Positions 18,071-24,934 of a stretch of 64,000 nucleotides of DNA are shown piece by piece. Each line of letters starts with the position of its first letter. The stretch's first letter is position 1. The notes below the pieces were generated by a model, which was not told where the DNA came from, searched no databases, and saw only the letters and a program-made list of their open reading frames with translations. Origin of the DNA: a virus; IMG/VR virus record IMGVR_UViG_3300025012_000053, positions 30,415 through 94,414 of that record; one strand, 5' to 3'. The position numbers were made by a program, and so were the translations under genes.

Positions 18071-20521
18071 TTTTTTTATAGTTGCAGGTTTTGGTCTTGA
18101 TCTCGCGATTTTCTCAGCACTCTGAACCTGCATTCGCACGATATTTCTTTGTTCTTTAAGTTTCTCATTGAACTGTCGGATCTTCTCTTTCATCTCTTCT
18201 TTACGCTGCGCGAGCTGCAGGCGAAGCTTTTCAAGTTCAAACTCGCGTTTTTCTGATTCATCATCCGTGATCTTACCGAGATCCTTATCTTCTCCAAGCT
18301 TAGCGTATTCAACTTCTATCTGCATCTCTTTCATGTAGATCTCAGCATCAAGCCGGTTATTCTCAATTCTTTCTGCCTGTTCAAGTTTCATGAGTTCAAG
18401 TTCATTCAATGCCTGTTGAATTCTTTCCTGGCTTTCAAGTTGTTCTTTACGTACATCATCTTCTCTTTGATTGCGTTGTTCTTCACTATCTTCAAGTTTA
18501 CGGATCATACCAGCGACACTTGTATCACGATATATTGTAAATAGATCTTTAAATGTAGCCTTGTCATTCTGAAGAGCTGCAAGAGATAATTGTTTTATCG
18601 CTGCTATGAGTTCTGCATCATTCTGTCCATCGGATATATAATAGCCATAATCCGTTTCAGCAAACTTCCTTCCGTCAACTTCAAAGAGATGTGTTATCAT
18701 ACCATCATCAACATACTGAAGTTTTTTAATATTCTCTCCTGTTGCATTCTTCCATGCATACTTGGCTGTCTCAAGAAGACATTCAAGTACACGAAGTTTT
18801 GTATTATCGTGTACCCTAAACCATTCTTCAGTAATATGTGAGCTCTGGGTAACGGATCTTTCTACTCCTCCATATGTTTCCCTGTTATCAATCTGTCCTT
18901 CGCGTTGAGGAGTAATACCGGCTACTTCACCAAGTTCATTTTTTACATATTGTGCCAGTTTAAGATTAGCAAGAATAACTTCTGAACTATTGAGATTAAG
19001 AACATTGGAATTCCTTTGTTTTATCGTAGACAACAATTTACCCTGGGCAATACCTTTTTTACCTTCCTTGAACGAATCAGTGACCATGTATCCATTGGCC
19101 TCTGCATACATCATTACAAGTTCCTCATCCCATCCATCAGGAATCTCTGCCAGGTCCAGTTCTGCAATAACTCCTTTATTACGTGCCGATGCAAGTTCCG
19201 TCCTGCGCATGTATACATTATAAAGGTATTTATATGGTTTAACACGGTCCATAAGCGATACACCTGTGCCTCCACCTATCGAATATATTGTTCCTATATA
19301 TGGCGGAAGACATATTGACGGATTGGAAAACTTACTTCCTATCCTGGGAAGAGACTCAATACGCTTATACATATCAACTCCTATCTTATGCCCCTGCCAC
19401 CATTCATTTATCCATCTCCAATCGATCTTCCAGCCAAGATTCTTAAACTGATCGATAGGGAAGTTCTCATCAACGATAGTCTCCTGTTCATCTCCTTTAG
19501 GATCATAATATGTCAATCTCCCTATCTTACGTCTGCTCTTCCATACAATCTTCGCAACGAAGATATTTCCTTCTGAATCAAACTGTCCACCAAAGTTACG
19601 GGCATCAGGACCATCAACAGTAATAAGTTGTGTGGCACCAAGACCACGAACATTAGGTTCATCTCTGTCAACGGGTCCACTGAATACTATGTTTGATGCA
19701 AATCTATTTTCCCGGGCTCCTATTTCCAAGGTGTCAATCTCATCAGAAGTAAGGACATCCCAATAATCATCAATAACCTTCCCGATAGGAACATAACCGC
19801 TGTCAATGATTATCTCTGAATCCTCTATCTTATAACTATCTCCTCCTCCAAATGTTGATATATTAAGTACATTCCGTTTACTGACAACCGGTTCTCCATG
19901 CAGTATTGGCACCTCATATATTTCCTCGGCACCAACAAGAACATCATAAAAAGCATCTGAGAATATGTTCTTAAGCTTTTGAGTGTACCAGAAATAATCA
20001 AGGATCCGTTGGCCCATCACTTCACCGTAATCCTGGTATTCATAATTATGATAATGTTGTAATTGTTTTAACCTTCGGGCAACCTGTTCCTCATTATATC
20101 CACCACTGGTTATCTCCTGGGAAATAAGACCAAAGACCTGTTCCCTCATCATGAACTCTTTCTCACTGACAACATCCGGGTTAACACTTCGTAATCGCCA
20201 TTCAAACCTGCGCTTCCCCTCTTCTCCTTTTAGTACATTGAACTTTGTCAGTTCGATAGGATAGTTCTGGATCTTTGCAGGAAAGTTAACTCCTTTTATT
20301 CCCATAGGATTAAATGCCTTCTCTATGTCACTCTCATCAATGATCCCATTTATAAGATCATAGTTGATCTGTTTTGCAACCCGGGATTTACGAATCTTAC
20401 TTGTATCGCCATTGGTTATTGTCAGGCCAGCCTCAATACATTCCTTACCCCATTCTTCTGTTTTTTCACGAAGTAGTTTTTTCTGAGAAGGAAATTGGTA
20501 AATAGTCATTGTAGTTGCCAT
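18068..20521 (-). CDS. Portal protein
   Basis: 817 residues. It has the portal plan of crAss-like phages: an N-terminal wing (YPIELTKFNVLKGEEGKRRFEWR), a central stem/clip, and a long charged C-terminal barrel/coiled coil (about 690-800, rich in Glu, Gln, Arg). It follows TerL by 11 bp. The portal is the dodecameric channel for DNA entry. The start is well set by the gap to TerL. Confidence 0.8.
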   Translation of the reverse strand: MATTMTIYQFPSQKKLLREKTEEWGKECIEAGLTITNGDTSKIRKSRVAKQINYDLINGIIDESDIEKAFNPMGIKGVNFPAKIQNYPIELTKFNVLKGEEGKRRFEWRLRSVNPDVVSEKEFMMREQVFGLISQEITSGGYNEEQVARRLKQLQHYHNYEYQDYGEVMGQRILDYFWYTQKLKNIFSDAFYDVLVGAEEIYEVPILHGEPVVSKRNVLNISTFGGGDSYKIEDSEIIIDSGYVPIGKVIDDYWDVLTSDEIDTLEIGARENRFASNIVFSGPVDRDEPNVRGLGATQLITVDGPDARNFGGQFDSEGNIFVAKIVWKSRRKIGRLTYYDPKGDEQETIVDENFPIDQFKNLGWKIDWRWINEWWQGHKIGVDMYKRIESLPRIGSKFSNPSICLPPYIGTIYSIGGGTGVSLMDRVKPYKYLYNVYMRRTELASARNKGVIAELDLAEIPDGWDEELVMMYAEANGYMVTDSFKEGKKGIAQGKLLSTIKQRNSNVLNLNSSEVILANLKLAQYVKNELGEVAGITPQREGQIDNRETYGGVERSVTQSSHITEEWFRVHDNTKLRVLECLLETAKYAWKNATGENIKKLQYVDDGMITHLFEVDGRKFAETDYGYYISDGQNDAELIAAIKQLSLAALQNDKATFKDLFTIYRDTSVAGMIRKLEDSEEQRNQREDDVRKEQLESQERIQQALNELELMKLEQAERIENNRLDAEIYMKEMQIEVEYAKLGEDKDLGKITDDESEKREFELEKLRLQLAQRKEEMKEKIRQFNEKLKEQRNIVRMQVQSAEKIARSRPKPATIKK

Positions 20522-20532
20522 TGCAGTATGGT

Positions 20533-22659
20533 TTAATTTTTATTACGATTTTCTAACTGAAGTCTTTTATTGATTGTTGAGAATGGATTCGATTCCTGTT
20601 TCAGTTTTTCCTGGAACATCTCCATCCTTTTAAAGAAAGGGCTTAAAGCATCTTGTGGTTTCTTATCCATGTCATCAGGGTGAATATGCTGCATGTCCTC
20701 TTTAAGTATCATAAGCATCTGTAAAGCATCAACCCTATCAAAGTTACCCTTTGGATTCCAATATATTAACTCCTGTAATAAAGGAATTGAACGGATTCTA
20801 TGGAGATTTAATATTTCACTACCAGGTTCTATAGATGTTGTCAGCCAGATAAGTATTTGTTCTCTTCCCCATTTCTGTATAGGAGCCGTTCCTGGCGTTC
20901 CTTTACCTCTGTTTAACAGAGACTTATCGAATATCTTATCAACGATTATCTTGGGAGTATCACATAGTAAATGTGCTGAGTGTCTGTTATTTAAATATGT
21001 AAATAAACCTTTCCAGTTATTTTCATAGTTACAAATAGCTCTGTAATAGATTAGTAACCTTCTTACTCCTTCATAATATTCATTTGCAGTGGAGGGACGA
21101 CCGGTATATTCTGCAACTATCCTCTCCGTAATCCGGTTCATTATGAATGTACTACCAAGAGAATCAGTAGTACTCTTATCATGATCATAAGTATCATTAC
21201 CGGCAATATATATACCCCATGGAATAACACCATCTATAATAACCGGTTGTTCGTATATTATTATTGCACCCTGCAGATTGCGTTTATCAAGTTCCGGGAA
21301 CCTTCTTATAGGATGAAGATCGGCACTTGGTTTCCATTCTATCTTTTGTGTCTCTTCATTTATCTCAAGAAAACCAACATATTCCTGTTCTTCATATTTT
21401 TCAGGATTAGAAGTAAGATGATTAAGATGATGTTTAAGATCATTGATAGGAAAGATAGTCCCACCAATACGCATAACAGCTTCCTGGGGTGTACGTGGTT
21501 CTTCTGCAATGAATCTTATAATGGTTTCAGGGTTCTTTGTTGCTTTAATAATCTTATTCCTTGAATGATCAACCATCTCCCTGGCAATATCTTTTAATGA
21601 ATTTCCATCCTTATCCATTGCTCCTTCAAGATTCTGTTCAATAGAAACAAAATGACCACACTTACTATTCAAAGATCCTTCATCCCATATATTAGGAACC
21701 TGATGAATATTATATGCATCACCCTGGTAGAATAACTGTTCAAGTCCCATAAAATCAGAGTCTTCCGTACCCCCGGTCCCAAAACTTACGGCTAAACCAT
21801 GAGTAAGACGACCCTGTTGCATGCTTTTTAACGAGATGTTCCATGCCTGAAGAAGATTAGGATTCTTACCCGATTCCTCATAGATCAAAAGTTTACCACC
21901 CTTCCCCCTTACTTTTTGATAATCATTCTTCATTGAGATACCCATTATTTCACTCTTGAATCCTTTCTCAATCTTAAGACCTTTCTGATCTACTATATAA
22001 GATGATCTCTTATACATTGTAGTATCATGCTTCTGTCTTCTTTTTCCCCAGGGTGTATGTTGTTCGATATGATCCATCATCTCCCATGCTTTTGAGAGAA
22101 GACCATCTTCAATAAGGAATGCTTTATCATCTGCAAATACAAAACTCTTGGATCCTGGAATAAGATAATAGTTCCTATCGCACATTGAACCAGCCTTGTA
22201 ACTATATCCTCTACGTCTTGATTTAATTACAACGCCATGTTCACCATTTGCTTCTGCATCATCAAGATACCAGAAATACTGATAATCACCATCCCAGAAA
22301 TCAGGAAGAGTAAAAACACGATCTGCTTTTGCCTGTTGGTAAAGTTTAGCGACTGCATCCTGATCCGTTTCATCATCAGGAATATCAATTTCTATAGCTT
22401 TATAAATAGGACTGTAATTAAGGTAGAAATAAAAATAGCCGGGGATCTTATCCCGGCCTATATCATATCCATATACTGATCGTCTTGCTTCTTCTTCCCA
22501 GAATTTATAATACCTGGATGACGGATGATCATTTACAGGATAGTTAGTATATCTTTCAAACTCGTTAAAATGTAAAGCGCTCTCGCGCCATACCTCAGTA
22601 TTATAGTGTAATGTATTCTTAAAATAACCTGTTTCTATAATTGCCTTGTTGTCATCCAT
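20533..22659 (-). CDS. terL: Terminase large subunit
   Basis: 708 residues. N-terminal ATPase: IKSRRRGYSYKAGS is the deviant Walker A-like loop of crAss-like TerL, and GGKLLIYEESG is the Walker B with catalytic Glu. C-terminal nuclease: IAGNDTYDHDKSTTDS gives the first acidic site of the RNase H-like fold. Together they power and cut packaged DNA. The start overlaps the upstream small gene by 25 bp. Confidence 0.88.
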   Translation of the reverse strand: MDDNKAIIETGYFKNTLHYNTEVWRESALHFNEFERYTNYPVNDHPSSRYYKFWEEEARRSVYGYDIGRDKIPGYFYFYLNYSPIYKAIEIDIPDDETDQDAVAKLYQQAKADRVFTLPDFWDGDYQYFWYLDDAEANGEHGVVIKSRRRGYSYKAGSMCDRNYYLIPGSKSFVFADDKAFLIEDGLLSKAWEMMDHIEQHTPWGKRRQKHDTTMYKRSSYIVDQKGLKIEKGFKSEIMGISMKNDYQKVRGKGGKLLIYEESGKNPNLLQAWNISLKSMQQGRLTHGLAVSFGTGGTEDSDFMGLEQLFYQGDAYNIHQVPNIWDEGSLNSKCGHFVSIEQNLEGAMDKDGNSLKDIAREMVDHSRNKIIKATKNPETIIRFIAEEPRTPQEAVMRIGGTIFPINDLKHHLNHLTSNPEKYEEQEYVGFLEINEETQKIEWKPSADLHPIRRFPELDKRNLQGAIIIYEQPVIIDGVIPWGIYIAGNDTYDHDKSTTDSLGSTFIMNRITERIVAEYTGRPSTANEYYEGVRRLLIYYRAICNYENNWKGLFTYLNNRHSAHLLCDTPKIIVDKIFDKSLLNRGKGTPGTAPIQKWGREQILIWLTTSIEPGSEILNLHRIRSIPLLQELIYWNPKGNFDRVDALQMLMILKEDMQHIHPDDMDKKPQDALSPFFKRMEMFQEKLKQESNPFSTINKRLQLENRNKN

Positions 22660-23192
22660 GTTGCTTTCTCAGTATCTTCGAAAATACCAACTTTACCACC
22701 ACCGCGTATTGACATCTGATCCTCTTCACCATAAATCTTTTTTTCCCATTTCTCAAGATCCTCAACAATAGATCCTACATCTTTCAATGCTTTAGTGGCC
22801 AGGGCCGGGTTATATGATTTGGTATCATTGTCACTATTAAACTTTAAAGCTTCATTGAACTTGATTATTGAATCAACAGTGTCACGTATACTGCGAAGAT
22901 ATCTCATTGATGATGTCTCCTGCAGTTTAATATATTTCTTTATTGCTTCTTCAATAATATCATCAGTTACATATTCCGGATCTTCCATTACTTCCCGGGA
23001 TATCATGGAACGTTTTTCAATACCATAAATATTATACTCACTTTTATAGTCTGCCACAAAATAAACATAGGCGAGTTGTTTGGTCGCTTTTTCTTTATTC
23101 TTTGAAATATCTCTATCCCATATCTTCCTGAACTCCGGGATCAACAGCATCCTGGGTTCTATCGTTACCTTGTTCTGATTGAGAATAAACAT
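22635..23192 (-). CDS. Small terminase subunit candidate
   Basis: 185 residues, largely helical (DDIIEEAIKKYIKLQETSS, LRSIRDTVDSIIKFNEALK). It lies immediately before terL and overlaps it by 25 bp. Size and place fit a small terminase subunit, but no helix-turn-helix is obvious. It also overlaps the upstream HU-like gene by 80 bp. Confidence 0.55.
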   Translation of the reverse strand: MFILNQNKVTIEPRMLLIPEFRKIWDRDISKNKEKATKQLAYVYFVADYKSEYNIYGIEKRSMISREVMEDPEYVTDDIIEEAIKKYIKLQETSSMRYLRSIRDTVDSIIKFNEALKFNSDNDTKSYNPALATKALKDVGSIVEDLEKWEKKIYGEEDQMSIRGGGKVGIFEDTEKATWMTTRQL

Positions 23193-23436
23193 CTTCTATT
23201 GTTTTTTTACTTTTGTTTACAAAGAAATTACGCTTACCTTTTTTCACTTTGAAACATCCAAAATATTCTAATCGCACATAAGGGAAATAATTATTATAAG
23301 AATCAACTTTCTTCATCGTTTCCTTGACCATCTCAAATTCAACAGAGACAATCATCTTAACGGTATTTTTATGTATTCCGTGTTTCTTAGCTATTTCTTC
23401 GCATATGCGATCAATTCGTTTTGAGTGGATGTCCAT
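23113..23436 (-). CDS. HU/IHF-like DNA-binding protein
   Basis: 107 residues. The N-terminal helices (ICEEIAKKHGIHKNTVKMIV) and a beta-rich part with the HU hallmark (VRLEYFGCFKVKKGKR) fit the HU/IHF fold. The C-terminal 30 residues are acidic and encoded over the start of the next gene. An IHF-like gene beside the terminase is typical of crAss-like phages. It may bend DNA for packaging or replication. Confidence 0.7.
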   Translation of the reverse strand: MDIHSKRIDRICEEIAKKHGIHKNTVKMIVSVEFEMVKETMKKVDSYNNYFPYVRLEYFGCFKVKKGKRNFFVNKSKKTIEDVYSQSEQGNDRTQDAVDPGVQEDMG

Positions 23437-23824
23437 TTAACCTGAATGTAAAAGTTAAACTACGATCATCAGCTAATATTACAAATATCGGCTTAATATT
23501 CTTTCCTTCCAAAATGCCAAGATTTCTTAATTGAGAAATATATATATTAAGATGATGCTCCTTCATTTTAAGATTATCACAGATCATCTCCTTTACTTCT
23601 CTTGAAAAAAGCTGAGCAGATCTATCCTTTTCAGGTATATTCTTATACTCATCATTAAAGTAAAGTAGTTGTGCAAGGACTCTCATAGGTTTATCGCTAA
23701 GAGTAGCCTTACGATTACCGGTAATATGCTTGAGCATGGAATCTATAGCCGGCTTCTTGAGGATCAGATACTCGAGAAAGAATTTTTCCCTGGTTGTTGT
23801 GATATTGATATTTTCTGCGAGCAT
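23411..23824 (-). CDS. Winged-helix-like regulator candidate
   Basis: 137 residues. The middle (REVKEMICDNLKMKEHHLN then IYISQLRNLGILEG) reads as a helix-turn-helix with a following wing (FVILADDRSLTFTFRL). It is the first gene after the 23.96-kb promoter and leads the packaging operon. A regulator of late expression is possible. The overlap with the HU-like gene is 26 bp. Confidence 0.5.
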   Translation of the reverse strand: MLAENINITTTREKFFLEYLILKKPAIDSMLKHITGNRKATLSDKPMRVLAQLLYFNDEYKNIPEKDRSAQLFSREVKEMICDNLKMKEHHLNIYISQLRNLGILEGKNIKPIFVILADDRSLTFTFRLNGHPLKTN

Positions 23825-23832
23825 GATTAAAT

Positions 23833-23855
23833 TTTATAAAATCAAAATTTATAAA
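23833..23855 (-). repeat. 15-bp-periodic TTTATAAA array (leader of packaging operon)
   Basis: Two exact TTTATAAA copies with centres 15 bp apart, inside the longer palindromes ATTTTATAAAAT and AAATTTATAAATTT. They lie 10 bp upstream of the first gene of the packaging operon. Confidence 0.6.
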
Positions 23856-23873
23856 TTTCAATTTAATACACAA

Positions 23874-23903
23874 AAGCCAGGTGAGGAACATCCCCCCTGG
23901 CTT
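23874..23903 (-). terminator. Leader hairpin: terminator or attenuator
   Basis: AAGCCAGG pairs perfectly with CCTGGCTT (8 bp, 14-nt loop) and on the minus strand runs into TTTTGTGTATT. It lies between the promoter at 23960-23991 and the first ATG at 23824, so it would stop or pause the packaging transcript before its first gene. It may also end transcription from the co-chaperonin gene upstream. Confidence 0.6.
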
Positions 23904-23959
23904 AAGTTTTTTAAGACGATGATTTAATAATTCTCCATACTGCAATCAAGTTACTTCGT

Positions 23960-23991
23960 CAAAGGTAAACTTGATTTTTATAAATTCCAAA
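23960..23991 (-). promoter_or_regulatory. Host-type (Bacteroidetes) promoter of the packaging operon
   Basis: The minus strand shows TTTG (23988-23991), a 20-bp spacer and TACCTTTG (23960-23967), a complete match to the TTTG-N19-21-TAnnTTTG consensus. Transcription should begin near 23953 and run into the packaging and head genes. The -33 box lies inside a TTTATAAA array. Confidence 0.7.
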
Positions 23992-24014
23992 TTTATATTT
24001 TTCAGTTTTATAAA
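23977..24014 (-). repeat. Triple 15-bp-periodic TTTATAAA array over the -33 box
   Basis: TTTATAAA-like octamers have centres at 23980.5, 23995.5 and 24010.5, each 15 bp apart. The middle copy is TTTATATT. The array spans the stop codon of the co-chaperonin gene and the -33 box of the next promoter, so a protein bound here could control it. Confidence 0.55.
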
Positions 24015-24443
24015 TTACTTTATGAGATTCGCTGCAGGAACCGTACAGAATATATCATGATCCTTTATGACCCAATAGAGCTCTTTGCAGATAACAAGAG
24101 GTTCTCCGGACTTTCCACGGTATAGAATATGGTCCCCTGTCTTGACAGATGGTTTAAGGAGTGTCCCCCCACCTATATCCCTTCCCGGGCCCACAGCCAT
24201 AACAACACCCTGGTTAGGATGCTCATCCCATTTATTCTTAAATTCAATATCTGCCACCTCATAACGAAGTGCATCTGCTGTTTCTCTTTGTTCTCTTTCG
24301 AGTGCATTCTTAGGAGCCGGAGCATCGGCAAGTATAAGCTTGCCTTTCTCTGCACGTTTTTGATTTACATCCTTGATAAGCAACCTTCTTATTATTATAT
24401 TGTCACTACAAGGTTTAACCGGAAATTGTTTTGTTGTACTCAT
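24015..24443 (-). CDS. GroES-like (Cpn10) co-chaperonin
   Basis: 142 residues. The C-terminal half follows the Cpn10 pattern: GVVMAVGPGRDIGGG, then KTGDHILYRGKSGEPL, and the closing VIKDHDIFCTV. The part matching the GroES mobile loop is longer than usual, with a charged insert at about 45-75. Phage homologues such as T4 gp31 and RB49 CocO replace host GroES for capsid folding. No GroEL gene is visible here, so it would act with host GroEL. Place beside head genes supports that use. Confidence 0.75.
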   Translation of the reverse strand: MSTTKQFPVKPCSDNIIIRRLLIKDVNQKRAEKGKLILADAPAPKNALEREQRETADALRYEVADIEFKNKWDEHPNQGVVMAVGPGRDIGGGTLLKPSVKTGDHILYRGKSGEPLVICKELYWVIKDHDIFCTVPAANLIK

Positions 24444-24466
24444 AAATATTGGTTATTAGTTAATTA

Positions 24467-24910
24467 TTAAAACGAGAGATCATCTTCTATAGGAGTAGCA
24501 TTATCGGATTTCACTGACAATATATCATCCTCATCATCGCTATCAATTCCAGGGAACTGATCTGAATAACTGTTAGACTGTGGTCTTATATCTGCTTTGA
24601 TGATGTCATCAGCCTTATTGATTATCTTGATCTCCATTACATCAAGATTGGTGTAGAATGATTCTTCTTCATCCTTTCCTATCTTTCTCCCGGAGATCTT
24701 AAACTTACAGATTACAAAGTCTCCTTTCTTTGCACCATCTAACTGACTCATTATTTCATTGATACATTGGAATCTCAAGTATTCAATGAATGTCCCTTTT
24801 TCGGTAGGGTTGTTGACCTGGATAATAAGTTCCTGCTTTTTGAACTTATCTGATTTAACCTGTGGCTCCATGATCTTATAGATCTTTCCTTTCTCTGTAT
24901 AAATTTGCAT
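24467..24910 (-). CDS. Single-stranded DNA-binding protein, DUF3127-like OB fold
   Basis: 147 residues. Residues 1-90 fit a short OB fold (KQELIIQVNN, KGDFVICKFKISGRK, YTNLDVMEIKII) like the Bacteroidetes DUF3127 family. The tail is acidic and ends EDDLSF, similar to the DDxPF tip by which SSB recruits replication partners. It is on the late strand and not with the replication genes. A TTTATAAA array lies directly upstream of the ATG. Confidence 0.7.
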   Translation of the reverse strand: MQIYTEKGKIYKIMEPQVKSDKFKKQELIIQVNNPTEKGTFIEYLRFQCINEIMSQLDGAKKGDFVICKFKISGRKIGKDEEESFYTNLDVMEIKIINKADDIIKADIRPQSNSYSDQFPGIDSDDEDDILSVKSDNATPIEDDLSF

Positions 24911-24933
24911 TTTATAAAATTGAGATTTATAAA
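24911..24933 (-). repeat. 15-bp-periodic TTTATAAA array before the SSB gene
   Basis: Two TTTATAAA octamers (24911-24918 and 24926-24933) with centres 15 bp apart fill the gap between the dehydrogenase stop and the SSB start. The first touches the ATG. Confidence 0.6.
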
Positions 24934-24934
24934 A

